The notes: generated from the sequence alone by a model not told the origin. 16,078 bases of DNA from Nereida sp024640765 (GCA_024640765.1 JAHEEK010000023.1:1-16078), one strand, 5' to 3'; positions 1-8,365 are shown, counted from the first letter of the stretch. Translations and numbers: made by a program.

Positions 1-530
1 CGCGCCGCTGTGCCAAGCCGCCTTTGATCGGAAAACGCGCATCGTCAAAATTCAGGAACGGATACTCTTTGCGAATTTGATCTGCGTCCAGATACTCCGC
101 GTCTGCACCGCTGAGGATCATCGCATTGCCGCGTCTGATATAGGCGTCGCGCTGTGCATCGGTATGGATCAAATTCATGATACCCCGTTGGGACACCATG
201 GCGTTGTAATTCAGGTCCTGCTCAAGCCCTTCCCAAAGCTTCAGTGAAAACTCATAAAATGGCTCATTTCCATCAAGCAGATAGTTCGAGCGGATAATGG
301 TGGTGTTGCGACCTACGTTGCCGCCGCCAACCCAGCCTTTTTTCAAGTACGGCAATCCGCTTTTGACCAAAAACTTTTGCCAGATAATGTGCGGTTGCAA
401 GGCCGTGACCACCGCCCCCGATGATGACGATATCGTAATGGGACTGAGGCTCGGGATCGCGCCATGCAGGACGCCAACCTTTGTGGCCGGTCAGCGCCTC
501 TTTGATGACTTTAAATCCTGAATACCGCAT
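1..530 (-). pseudogene. soxB: Sarcosine oxidase subunit beta (SoxB), N-terminal part, frameshifted, cut by window edge
   Basis: Start of the flavin subunit of heterotetrameric sarcosine oxidase, which oxidatively demethylates sarcosine to glycine and passes the methyl carbon to tetrahydrofolate. The ATG at 530 follows a GAGAGAG ribosome site. Residues 32-64 form the FAD Rossmann strand (YDIVIIGGGGHG, then VLEK). The expected continuation (GGGN, then GRNTTIIRSNYL) is present but in the next frame: a run of six T at 338-343 has one base too many, so the original frame stops near 273. After skipping one base I read an open frame without stops to position 1, ending FPIKGGLAQRR. It is therefore a single lesion, either real or a homopolymer sequencing error. 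The covalent-FMN histidine of the family should lie just beyond the left edge. It is 50 bases downstream of the dimethylglycine dehydrogenase-type gene; soxD, soxA and soxG would be expected further left. Confidence 0.85.
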
Positions 531-580
531 GTCTCTCTCGCATCATTCTGGTGTGTCGCTCGGCGTTTCTTTTGCCAAGT

Positions 581-3001
581 TTAGCCGCGCAATATTTTCC
601 CGCCAGCATCAAAAGGCGGCTCTGAAAGAATACGCGCTTTGTGTGGCTTGCCAAGCACTATGACATCAACCTCATCACCTGCGGTCGCCCCTTTGACAAA
701 CCCAAGCGCCAACGACATCCCAACCGTATAACCATAAGCCCCAGAGGTAACCCGACCGATCCCCACACCGTCTTTGAAAATAGGCTCGCCGCCCGTAGCA
801 TCGGCGTTGGATGCAGTTACGTCCGCGTCCTCAAGATGCAAAATAACCAGTTCTTCGCGTGCAGATTTTTCCAGGTTAGCAACAGCCGCTGATTTGTTCA
901 GGAAGTCTTTCTCCAATTTGCAAAGCCGCTCCAGCCCAACTTCTTGTGGCCAATATTCAGGGCTGTACTCACGCGACCATGAACCATAGCCCTTCTCAAT
1001 GCGCAGTGACATCAACGCACGGCTGCCAACGGGGCGCGCACCAAGGTCTTGGCCTGCGGTTAGAAGTGCCTCGTAAAGCTTGGCCTGATCTTGCGTCGCA
1101 CAGTGTAGCTCCCAGCCCAAATCACCTGTAAACGAGACCCGCAGCGCCAACGCCCGCACACCCGCAATATCCAACCACGCGGAACACATGAACGGGAAAT
1201 CCTCGGTTGCCAGCGACGTGTTTGTTAGTCGCTGCAATAACTCGCGTGATTTGGGCCCTGCTACGTTGAAGCCGCACATCTCAACAGTTTTACTCTCAAA
1301 CACGGTACCTTTAGGCAGCGGCACATCCGCGAAAAAACGTTTGTGATACCGCTCTGCCATGCCAGAACCAACGACCCAAAACTCGTCTTCTGCCACGCGG
1401 GTCACTGTGAAATCACCCGCAATGCCGCCGCGTTTTGAGATCAGGGGCGTCAAACAAGACCGCCCAATTGAGCGAGGCATATTGTTGGCGAAAACTGCAT
1501 TCAGCCAGCTTTCCGCATCAGGTCCCTTGCAACGGTATTTGGCAAAGTTAGAGATATCGATGATACCCGCCGCGGCACGAAGCGCCTTGCATTCCTCTCC
1601 CACAGGCGCCCACCAATTTTGGCGGGTAAATCCGTTGGTGTCCGTGGCGCCAGGCTCTGCGGCGAACCAAAGCGGATGTTCCCACCCCGCATTTAGGCCA
1701 AACACAGCGCCCATTTTCGTTTGGACATCGTAGATCGGTCGCGTGCGCGCGGGCCGTCCTGCGCTTCGTTCCTCATTCGGGAAATGGATTGCGAAACGGT
1801 GTGCATATTGATCTTGGACACGGGCTTTAGTGAAGGCTTTGCTTACCCATGTGTCAAAGCGCGCCATGTCCCATGCAAACATGTCGTACTCTGTTTCGCC
1901 CTCAATCACCCACTGCGCGGCCATAAGCCCCATGCCACCCGATTGTGAAAAGCCCGGGATAATGCCGTTGCAGCAAAAATACCCTGGCACTTCGGGAACC
2001 GGCCCCATCAGCACGTTACTATCTGGCGACCAGATCATTGGCCCATTGATGACCCGCTTGATGCCCGCTTCCGCAACCGCTGGCACGCGCTCAATCGCGT
2101 TCATCATGTTCTCTTCAATACGCTCAAGATCATCGGGGAAAAGATCATGGGCGAAATCAAGTGGCGTGCCTTCCTCGGCCCAGAACTTCATATCCCGCTC
2201 ATAAGCCCCAACCAGCAGACCATTGCCCTCTTGGCGTAAGTAATATTCGCCGTCACGATCACTGACCGACGGCAGGCGCACGGCCGATTGTTCAACATCG
2301 GCCATCGTCTCGGTCACGAAATACTGATGCTCGGTAGGTTGCAAGGGCAACTCAATCCCCGCCAAAGCCGCCACTTCACGCCCCCACAGGCCCGCCGCGT
2401 TAATCACCCACGGTGTTGCAATATCGCCTTTCGGCGTTTTGACGATCCATGTGCCGTCGTCTTGGGCTTCGGTCGCGGTTACTGGTGTGAAGCGGTGAAT
2501 TTCAGCGCCACGTTTGCGCGCGCCAACCGCATAGGCGTTGGTCACGCCAGAAGGGTCCACGTTGCCGCCATCGGGTTCGAACATCACACAGCGGATGCCG
2601 TCATAATTCACCATCGGATTCAGCTTTTTCGCCTCTTCGATGCTGACTTCGTAAAAGTTCATACCATAGAGCTTGGCCTTGGCAGCTTGCAGTTTTAACT
2701 GGTGCTCCCGCTCCTCGGTTTGCGCAAGATAGAGCGAGCCAGGCTGAAAAATGCCGCAACTTTGGCCCGTTTCTTCTTCGAGCTCTTTGTACAAATTCAT
2801 CGTGTAGTGTTGAATGCGGCTGATGTTGGTGCTGTCGTGCAAGCCGTGAATGTTGGCGGCGGCGTGCCATGTTGAGCCTGACGTCAGCTCATCACGTTCC
2901 AGCAAAACAACATCGGACCAGCCAAGTTTGGTCAGGTGATACAAGATCGAACATCCGATTACGCCGCCGCCAATCACAACTGCATGTGCTTGCTGTCTCA
3001 T
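581..3001 (-). CDS. FAD-dependent oxidoreductase/GcvT fusion, dimethylglycine (or sarcosine) dehydrogenase type
   Basis: An 806-residue two-part enzyme expected to oxidise dimethylglycine (or a similar N-methyl amino acid) on FAD and hand the C1 unit to tetrahydrofolate. The N-terminal DAO domain (about 5-370) opens with the dinucleotide-binding GGGVIG at 11-16. The motif SGSTWHAA at 41-48 carries His46, the position of the covalently flavinylated histidine in mammalian dimethylglycine dehydrogenase. An FAO_M-type linker follows, then the aminomethyltransferase (GcvT) fold from about 430 to 700 and the GcvT C-terminal barrel to the end. Length fits the family. The ATG at 3001 is preceded by GGAAAG. 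It lies between the 100-residue gene (45 bases upstream) and soxB (50 bases downstream), so it probably supplies the middle step of glycine betaine to glycine conversion. Substrate choice between dimethylglycine and sarcosine cannot be settled from sequence; the intact-looking path to soxB favours dimethylglycine. Confidence 0.88.
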   Translation of the reverse strand: MRQQAHAVVIGGGVIGCSILYHLTKLGWSDVVLLERDELTSGSTWHAAANIHGLHDSTNISRIQHYTMNLYKELEEETGQSCGIFQPGSLYLAQTEEREHQLKLQAAKAKLYGMNFYEVSIEEAKKLNPMVNYDGIRCVMFEPDGGNVDPSGVTNAYAVGARKRGAEIHRFTPVTATEAQDDGTWIVKTPKGDIATPWVINAAGLWGREVAALAGIELPLQPTEHQYFVTETMADVEQSAVRLPSVSDRDGEYYLRQEGNGLLVGAYERDMKFWAEEGTPLDFAHDLFPDDLERIEENMMNAIERVPAVAEAGIKRVINGPMIWSPDSNVLMGPVPEVPGYFCCNGIIPGFSQSGGMGLMAAQWVIEGETEYDMFAWDMARFDTWVSKAFTKARVQDQYAHRFAIHFPNEERSAGRPARTRPIYDVQTKMGAVFGLNAGWEHPLWFAAEPGATDTNGFTRQNWWAPVGEECKALRAAAGIIDISNFAKYRCKGPDAESWLNAVFANNMPRSIGRSCLTPLISKRGGIAGDFTVTRVAEDEFWVVGSGMAERYHKRFFADVPLPKGTVFESKTVEMCGFNVAGPKSRELLQRLTNTSLATEDFPFMCSAWLDIAGVRALALRVSFTGDLGWELHCATQDQAKLYEALLTAGQDLGARPVGSRALMSLRIEKGYGSWSREYSPEYWPQEVGLERLCKLEKDFLNKSAAVANLEKSAREELVILHLEDADVTASNADATGGEPIFKDGVGIGRVTSGAYGYTVGMSLALGFVKGATAGDEVDVIVLGKPHKARILSEPPFDAGGKILRG

Positions 3002-3046
3002 CTGAAGTCTTTCCGCAGCACTATTGGCCGCCCTTTAGTGTAGAAT

Positions 3047-3349
3047 TTAGAAATCCAAAAGCTTCATCCGGCCCCGCTCGGCCAGCCGAATATTGAGCAC
3101 ACCCGCCTCCGGGCCGCCCTTCTCAAGTGCAAAAATAAATGCATGGGTCAGATAGAAGTCCGCTGCGCGTTCATCACCGGTAGCCAAGGCATTCTCAGCC
3201 GCTAGCGTGTATAAACGCACCAGTTCCGCCGTGTTGCCTTGGGCGTGTGCCTCAAGCAACACCGCATCCAAAAGCAACGCATCGGTCACAAGGATTTCTG
3301 ATGCGGATGCCACAGGGCCCGCCCCCTCAGCTTGAGCCACATACCCCAT
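3047..3349 (-). CDS. Unrecognised small helical protein in the glycine betaine demethylation operon
   Basis: A 100-residue soluble protein that I do not recognise. It has no signal peptide, membrane segment, Cys or Trp. After a loose N-terminus it shows three amphipathic helices: about 20-37 (DALLLDAVLLEAHAQGN), 38-57 (TAELVRLYTLAAENALATGD) and 58-77 (ERAADFYLTHAFIFALEKG). The helix-turn-helix spacing resembles a TPR or other alpha-alpha repeat. I chose the ATG at 3349, two bases after the stop codon of the Rieske gene, which suggests translational coupling. A TTG at 3388 in the same frame would overlap that gene by 37 bases and is less likely. Its place between the Rieske oxygenase and the dehydrogenase suggests an accessory role in the pathway, such as assembly or protein contact, but nothing in the sequence shows a catalytic function. 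Confidence 0.75.
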   Translation of the reverse strand: MGYVAQAEGAGPVASASEILVTDALLLDAVLLEAHAQGNTAELVRLYTLAAENALATGDERAADFYLTHAFIFALEKGGPEAGVLNIRLAERGRMKLLDF

Positions 3350-3351
3350 CT

Positions 3352-4503
3352 TTACGCGCGCGCCTGTGAAATTTGTGATGCCACCCAATGATGAAAATTA
3401 TGCGTCGGCCCGTCCATCACAGGTGAGAAACGTCCGCCATCAAACATCTGTCCGTGACGCCCCCGCTGCATGCCCTCAATCACAAAGATGTCTTCCTCGA
3501 ACACCTCTTTCCACATTTTGGCATTGGTGGTGCGCAGCTCATTACATTCGGGCGTGTCGGCCTCGGAAGCGGCGTAGTAAAGCTCGATATGCTCAACAGT
3601 GTTTCCGCAATCAACGGGTTCCAAAACGATAGCAAAACTGTGATCGCGCTGCGCCCCCAGCAAAACATTCGGATAAACAGCGATGTATTCAGCGCCCTCA
3701 TCCCACTTGGAGCTAAGATCGGCAAAATCAGGAAGCGTTTGCCCGGCCGTGTCACGCAACTGGCGGTAGACCAAAGTCCCTTGGCCGGAATATTTGCCGC
3801 GCTCTTCGATGTTATAGTGATCTTCCAAGCGCGAATAACTGTTCAGGCCCGGATGCACCCACGGCAGGTGATAACTCTCGCAATAGTTCTCAACGGCCAA
3901 CTTCCAGTTGGTTTTGACATTCAACTGAAACGATGCGGCCGCTCCCCCGTGGTAAAGTGGGCTGTCAAATTCAGACCAGCGCGCCATAAGATCTTTGTGG
4001 ACTTCTTCAAAAGGCGCGGCATTTCCATCGATATTCACGAAAACAACATCGCGCCACACGAATGAGCGCACTTTGAACAACCCAAGCTCGTCCATATTAA
4101 CGTCTTCATGGGTACTTTGCGCAGGCCCGCCAACATGGGGTGTGGCACGCAGCGCACCGTTCAAGCCGTAGCACCAGCTATGATAGGGACATCGAATAGC
4201 GCCGCGAATCTTCTGCGCCTCCTCCACCAAGATCATCCCACGGTGGCGACAGGTGTTTTGAAAAATCCCAAGAGAGCCGTCACGGTCACGGACCATCAAA
4301 AGCGGCATGCCCATGAACGTGATCGGCTTTGCGTCACCTGCTTCTGGCACGTCTTTTCCAAAGCCGATGCCCGACCAATTGGCGAACAGAACGGCTTGTT
4401 TTTCTTCATCAAAAACGGCCGGATCAATATAATGGGCATTTGGCAGGCCGTTGGCCTTGTTCACGTCTGTCATCACCGAAGACAATGAGGTTTGTTCGTT
4501 CAT
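3352..4503 (-). CDS. gbcA: Rieske non-haem iron oxygenase, quaternary-ammonium (GbcA/CntA) type
   Basis: A 383-residue oxygenase component likely to demethylate glycine betaine to dimethylglycine, releasing formaldehyde. The Rieske [2Fe-2S] ligands are C85-x-H87 and C105-x2-H108. The mononuclear iron site is read from NWKLAVENYCESYHLPWVH: His212 and His217, with Asp338 (EEDIF) the likely third ligand. The bridging acid that links the Rieske and iron sites is Glu209, not the Asp of aromatic-ring dioxygenases; Glu here is known from carnitine oxygenase CntA and relatives. A G-rich run (positions 4511-4517, opposite strand) serves as ribosome site before the ATG at 4503. It follows the LysR gene by 110 bases, with a palindromic operator candidate between them. 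No reductase (GbcB-like) lies in the window, so electron supply must come from elsewhere. Carnitine, stachydrine or choline-like substrates are alternatives; the dimethylglycine dehydrogenase-type and soxB genes downstream favour glycine betaine. Confidence 0.82.
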   Translation of the reverse strand: MNEQTSLSSVMTDVNKANGLPNAHYIDPAVFDEEKQAVLFANWSGIGFGKDVPEAGDAKPITFMGMPLLMVRDRDGSLGIFQNTCRHRGMILVEEAQKIRGAIRCPYHSWCYGLNGALRATPHVGGPAQSTHEDVNMDELGLFKVRSFVWRDVVFVNIDGNAAPFEEVHKDLMARWSEFDSPLYHGGAAASFQLNVKTNWKLAVENYCESYHLPWVHPGLNSYSRLEDHYNIEERGKYSGQGTLVYRQLRDTAGQTLPDFADLSSKWDEGAEYIAVYPNVLLGAQRDHSFAIVLEPVDCGNTVEHIELYYAASEADTPECNELRTTNAKMWKEVFEEDIFVIEGMQRGRHGQMFDGGRFSPVMDGPTHNFHHWVASQISQARA

Positions 4504-4591
4504 CGCAAATCCCCCCCGAAGCGATCAATACTTGAGGTTCATTTGGGGCAATCACCGCGCGGCATTCAATATCTGAAATGCTCACCCTTGA

Positions 4592-4606
4592 GTGAATTCA
4601 ATTCAC
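4592..4606. promoter_or_regulatory. Candidate LysR box upstream of the Rieske oxygenase gene
   Basis: A perfect 15-base palindrome, GTGAATT-C-AATTCAC, containing the LysR-type core T-N11-A as TGAA-N5-TTCA. It lies 8 bases past the LysR stop codon and about 90 bases upstream of the gbcA start. The same TGAA-N5-TTCA core occurs upstream of the LysR gene itself. A second dyad, TTCA-N5-TGAA at 4565-4577, lies closer to the gene and could be the activation half of the region. Function is inferred from symmetry and position. Confidence 0.55.
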
Positions 4607-4613
4607 CCCAATG

Positions 4614-5522
4614 CTATTTACCCTCGGATAATTTAATCTCATTCAAAAGCCACGTCTTTAATGCAAGCGCATCCGCTGTTTGCTGGGCGTCCGCACGCCC
4701 CAGCAAGTAAAACTTCTTAGGTGCAGGCAAAGACGCACCCCCAAGCACAACCAAGCGGCCGGATTGCAGCGCGGGATCAATAAGACGTTTCCACCCAAGC
4801 GCCACGCCCGCGCCCTTGCGCGCCAGCTGCAGTGCAACTGCATAGCTTGTGACCTGCGGCCCCGCGCCTACTTTGCCATAATGGCCCAAAGCCGCAAACC
4901 AATCCGCCCAGTTCGTCCAACTTCTGTCCGCGCTTTTCAAATGGATCAGCCGCATCGCAGCAAGATCAGACAGGCTCACGCCACCCAGACTTTGTGCCAA
5001 TTCAGGCGAGGCAACAGGAACCAATTGATCACGGTAAAGGGCCGTATGCTCAAGCCCGCTGTCTTTATCTTTGCCGTATCTTATGAAAAAATCCAGCTCA
5101 TCCATCACCGAAAACGGGCGGTCGTTCGAGATTTGATTTACGTTAATATCGGGAAAATCACGCCAAAATCGAATAATCGAGGGCGACAGCCACAGCCCCG
5201 CTACCGCAGTGGTTGAGCCGACTGTGACATGGCGTGTGATATCGCGCTGGCGGATGTCTTCAAGGCACCGCGACACCCTTAGGAACGACGCCGCTAACGC
5301 CTCAAAAAGCGTCAAACCATCGTCGGTCAATTCAACCCCGCGGTGTTGGCGGCGAAAGAGCGGCGCGCCTAGGTCGGCCTCAAGTGATTTGATCTGATGA
5401 CTAACCGCGCCGGGTGTCACCCCAAGTTCATGGGCCGCGTGCTTAAAGCTGAGATGCCGCGCTGCCGTTTCAAAAACCGAAAGGCTTGTGAGCGCAGGCA
5501 AATTATATTGACGACGTGACAT
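4614..5522 (-). CDS. LysR-type transcriptional regulator (GcvA-like) of the demethylation cluster
   Basis: A 302-residue LysR-family regulator. The N-terminal winged helix-turn-helix (about residues 5-65) contains the family pattern SFKHAAHELGVTPGAVSHQIKSLE followed by LGAPLFRR. The rest, from about 90, is the periplasmic-binding-protein-like effector domain (VGSTTAVAGLWLSP, then FPDINV). I chose the ATG at 5522, which has AGGTGA about 10 bases upstream; an in-frame TTG at 5531 sits directly on that site and is unlikely. The gene lies on the same strand directly ahead of the Rieske gene rather than divergently, with matching palindromes upstream of both, so it probably regulates itself and the gbcA operon. 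The ligand is unknown; glycine betaine or dimethylglycine are natural guesses. It starts 112 bases after xylA, so some read-through from the xylose operon is possible. Confidence 0.88.
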   Translation of the reverse strand: MSRRQYNLPALTSLSVFETAARHLSFKHAAHELGVTPGAVSHQIKSLEADLGAPLFRRQHRGVELTDDGLTLFEALAASFLRVSRCLEDIRQRDITRHVTVGSTTAVAGLWLSPSIIRFWRDFPDINVNQISNDRPFSVMDELDFFIRYGKDKDSGLEHTALYRDQLVPVASPELAQSLGGVSLSDLAAMRLIHLKSADRSWTNWADWFAALGHYGKVGAGPQVTSYAVALQLARKGAGVALGWKRLIDPALQSGRLVVLGGASLPAPKKFYLLGRADAQQTADALALKTWLLNEIKLSEGK

Positions 5523-5547
5523 AAGCGGCAATCACCTGAGGTTAACG

Positions 5548-5564
5548 CATGAAGTGAGTTCATG
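5548..5564. promoter_or_regulatory. Candidate LysR box upstream of the LysR gene
   Basis: A 17-base dyad CATGAA-GTGAG-TTCATG with the LysR core T-N11-A as TGAA-N5-TTCA, 25 bases upstream of the LysR start codon. It matches the spacing and half-sites of the palindrome upstream of the Rieske gene. The position so close to the start codon suits autorepression. This is inference from sequence only. Confidence 0.5.
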
Positions 5565-5634
5565 TCACTATGCGCAGATCCTCAAGCAATTGCCAGTCTG
5601 GGCGTTCATCCAACCAAAATCAGGCAGATCAGGC

Positions 5635-6927
5635 CTACAGGTACTTGTTCACAAGGTTTTCAAGACGTTCTTGCTTGCCCGAACGCGGTTCAGGCTGAAT
5701 GTCCAACTCGCGGACACGTGTCTCAATCGTGCCCAGATCTAGACCAAGCAGATTAGATGTGTCCCAGCCTGAATACCGCTCGGTACGGGCAGCTTCTAAC
5801 TTGCCGTCTTGCAACATCGCCGCAGCAGCCTTCAAACCCGCCGCGCACGCATCCATGCCCCCGACGTGGGCCAAAATTAGGTCTTCAGGGTCAAGCGACT
5901 GGCGGCGCAGTTTCGCGTCAAAGTTGGTCCCACCGGTTTTGAATCCGCCAGCGCGCAACACTTCGTAATATGCCAAAGCCATCTCTGGAACGTTGTTAGG
6001 GAATTGATCCGTGTCCCAACCAGATTGATAATCGTTACGGTTCATATCGATTGAGCCGAAAATCCCCAACTCGCGCGCCAAAGCCAATTCATGCTCGAAC
6101 GAATGTCCCGCCAAGATCGCGTGGCCTTGCTCAACATTCACCTGCACTTCACCCTCAAGACCGAAGTCCTTCAAGAAGCCGTAAACCGTTGCCACATCGT
6201 AATCATACTGGTGCTTTGTGGGTTCTTGGGGCTTGGGTTCAATCAAAATCGCGCCTTTGAAGCCTGTCTTGTGTTTGTAGTCCACGACCATCTGCAACAT
6301 CGCACCTGCCTGCGCACGCTCGCGTCCCATGTCGGTATTTAGCAAGGTCTCATAACCCTCGCGCCCGCCCCACAGCACGTAGTTTTCACCGCCCAAACGG
6401 ATGGTCGCGTCCATACAGGTTTTGATGGTCGCAGCGGAGTAAGCAAAAACATCAGGATCAGGGTTCGTTGCCGCCCCCGACATAAACCGACGATGAGAGA
6501 ACAGATTTGCAGTTCCCCAAAGCAACTTAACACCGCTTTCAGCCTGCTTTTCGGCCAAATATTGAGTCATTTCATCAAGATTGCTCGCGCTTTCAGCAAA
6601 ATTTGCCCCCTCGGGGCGCATATCCGCGTCGTGAAAACAGTAATATGGCACGCCCAAAATCTGAAACATCTCAAAGGCTACATCGGCCTTAAGCTTGGCG
6701 TCCGCCATTGTGTCACCAAACCAAGGGCGCTGAAATGTCTGCCCACCAAACGGGTCCCCCCCGGGCCACGCAAACGAATGCCAATAGGCCGCAGCAAAGC
6801 GCAAATGATCTTTCATGGGCTTGCCCAAAACCACCTCGTCGGGATTGTAATGGCGGAAAGCAAATTCGTTATCGCTTTGCGCGCCTTCGAACTTAATGGC
6901 GGGGATGCCTTTGAAAAAATCAGTCAT
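5635..6927 (-). CDS. xylA: Xylose isomerase
   Basis: Converts D-xylose to D-xylulose in the cytoplasm. The protein has 430 residues, the size of class II xylose isomerases. Every active-site position of the family can be read: His99 with Asp102 (CFHDAD) for ring opening, and the two-metal ligands Glu230, Glu266, His269, Asp294, Asp305, Asp307 and Asp337, each two residues lower than in the E. coli enzyme. The segment WPGGDPFGGQTFQRPW at 54-69 is also typical. The start is the ATG at 6927, with AAGGAG at 6935-6940 seven bases upstream and only one base after the xylB stop. The frame stays open a further 44 codons into xylB, but that stretch is not xylose isomerase-like. It is the last gene of the xylF-H-G-B-A operon. 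No convincing terminator follows it. Confidence 0.97.
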   Translation of the reverse strand: MTDFFKGIPAIKFEGAQSDNEFAFRHYNPDEVVLGKPMKDHLRFAAAYWHSFAWPGGDPFGGQTFQRPWFGDTMADAKLKADVAFEMFQILGVPYYCFHDADMRPEGANFAESASNLDEMTQYLAEKQAESGVKLLWGTANLFSHRRFMSGAATNPDPDVFAYSAATIKTCMDATIRLGGENYVLWGGREGYETLLNTDMGRERAQAGAMLQMVVDYKHKTGFKGAILIEPKPQEPTKHQYDYDVATVYGFLKDFGLEGEVQVNVEQGHAILAGHSFEHELALARELGIFGSIDMNRNDYQSGWDTDQFPNNVPEMALAYYEVLRAGGFKTGGTNFDAKLRRQSLDPEDLILAHVGGMDACAAGLKAAAAMLQDGKLEAARTERYSGWDTSNLLGLDLGTIETRVRELDIQPEPRSGKQERLENLVNKYL

Positions 6928-6928
6928 A

Positions 6929-8365
6929 CTAAAGCTCCTTGAGAACGCGGTAAGCTGCGCGGTAGCGCGCGTGGCCGTCTGCAAATGCAGCGGCATGTGT
7001 TGGATTGGGATCGATGGTTTTGGCAATGTTCGGCATGGTCGCGATTTCAATGCCGGCACCGGTTGCGGCCATCATACCAAGGCGAGCCGCGCCTAAAGCA
7101 GCCCCAAAATCACCCGACGCCGGCAGGTTGAGCGAAATCCCCAAGGTGCTTGCAATGACCTCAAGCCAATAGTGAGATTTCGCACCACCGCCCGTGGCCA
7201 ACGCCGCATCTATCTTAGTACCTGTTGAGCGCAGGGCCGCAAGGTTATCCGCAAACGCATAAGCCACCCCTTCGAGCACCGCACGCGCGGCGGCCTTGGC
7301 ATCAGTTGCGTGATCAAGGTGCAAAAACTGGCCGCGCATATCAGCATTATTGTGGGGCGTCCGCTCGCCCCCCAAATAGGGTAAAAACAGGGTTCGGGAC
7401 GGGGCCTGAACAGCCCCAAGATCGCTAGTAAGCTCTGCCGCAGACTGCGCTGTCAGGCGGCTTAGCCAATTCAACGCATCCGTAGCGGCCAAAATCACAC
7501 CCATCTGGTGCCACGTATCAGGAACAGCGTGGCAAAACGTGTGAACAGCACTTGCAGCGTCAGGTTGATAGGCATCAGACGCGGCAAAAAGCACCCCAGA
7601 CGTCCCTAAGGATAAAAACGCATCGCCCTTGCGGACCACTCCTGCCCCGATCGCACTTGCGGCGTTATCACCACCGCCCCCCGCCACGACCACATTTGCG
7701 GAAAGGCCCCATGCTTGGGCCAGTGATGGACGCACACCTGCAGAAACCTCGGCGCCCTCAACCAGACGCGGCATCTGCGCGCGCGTCAAACCTGTGGCAG
7801 CAAGCAGATCATCAGACCAATCCCGCTTGGCGACATCCAGCCAACTGGTGCCCGCCGCATCGGACATCTCGGCCACGTGCTCGCCGGTCAAAACCAAACG
7901 CAGATAATCTTTGGGCAGTAAAACCTTTGCGATGCGCTCAAATACCTGCGGCTCGTTCTGACGCACCCATTCAACTTTGGGCGCTGTGAAACCAGCAAAG
8001 ACAATATTGCCCGTCACGTCGCGAAACTGCAGCTGCTCATCAAAAGCAGCGGCTTGATCGGCGGCGCGGGTGTCATTCCAGAGCATGCACGGCCGCAGCA
8101 CGTTGTCCGCACTGTCGATCAGTGTCGCGCCGTGCATATGCCCTGCAAGTCCGATCCCGCGCACCGCAGATAAATCAGCCTTGGCCCCCAAAGCACCCAT
8201 GGCCGTGTGCATCGCATCTTCCCACTGTTGGGGATCTTGTTCGGACCAGCCATCATGGGGGCGCGTCACAGTCATTGGGACGGAATGCTCGGCCAGAACC
8301 TTTTGAGTGTCATCAACCAAGATGGCCTTTAGAGACGACGTCCCCAGGTCTAAGCCAACATACAT
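6929..8365 (-). CDS. xylB: Xylulokinase
   Basis: Phosphorylates D-xylulose to xylulose 5-phosphate for the pentose phosphate pathway. It is a 478-residue FGGY-family sugar kinase. The phosphate-binding GLDLGTSS lies at the N-terminus with Asp6, and the catalytic base is Asp233 in GGGGDNAA; both numbers coincide with E. coli XylB when the ATG at 8365 is used. The C-terminal ATPase-core glycines (ALATGGGAKSHYW) are present. An in-frame TTG one codon earlier (8368) is the alternative start. The ATG shares its A with the TGA stop of xylG (TGATG), so translation is coupled. Its last codons carry the ribosome-binding site of xylA. It forms the catabolic half of the xylose operon with xylA. Confidence 0.96.
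   Translation of the reverse strand: MYVGLDLGTSSLKAILVDDTQKVLAEHSVPMTVTRPHDGWSEQDPQQWEDAMHTAMGALGAKADLSAVRGIGLAGHMHGATLIDSADNVLRPCMLWNDTRAADQAAAFDEQLQFRDVTGNIVFAGFTAPKVEWVRQNEPQVFERIAKVLLPKDYLRLVLTGEHVAEMSDAAGTSWLDVAKRDWSDDLLAATGLTRAQMPRLVEGAEVSAGVRPSLAQAWGLSANVVVAGGGGDNAASAIGAGVVRKGDAFLSLGTSGVLFAASDAYQPDAASAVHTFCHAVPDTWHQMGVILAATDALNWLSRLTAQSAAELTSDLGAVQAPSRTLFLPYLGGERTPHNNADMRGQFLHLDHATDAKAAARAVLEGVAYAFADNLAALRSTGTKIDAALATGGGAKSHYWLEVIASTLGISLNLPASGDFGAALGAARLGMMAATGAGIEIATMPNIAKTIDPNPTHAAAFADGHARYRAAYRVLKEL

Noticed and set aside
338..343. Programmed ribosomal frameshifting in soxB
   Set aside because: The needed shift is +1, whereas A-rich slippery runs favour -1; no stimulatory hairpin is evident and soxB is not known to be recoded.
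3454..4065. 203-codon open frame on the plus strand opposite the Rieske gene
   Set aside because: It is antisense to a gene with clear Rieske and iron-site motifs, has no family resemblance and no ribosome site; it is a shadow frame.
5615..5635. Direct repeat ATCAGGC-AG-ATCAGGC just after xylA
   Set aside because: Only two short copies, no dyad symmetry or U-tract; not a convincing terminator or attachment site.
6928..7059. N-terminal extension of xylA by 44 codons
   Set aside because: It overlaps the end of xylB, does not resemble xylose isomerase, and the ATG at 6927 has an AAGGAG site at the right distance.
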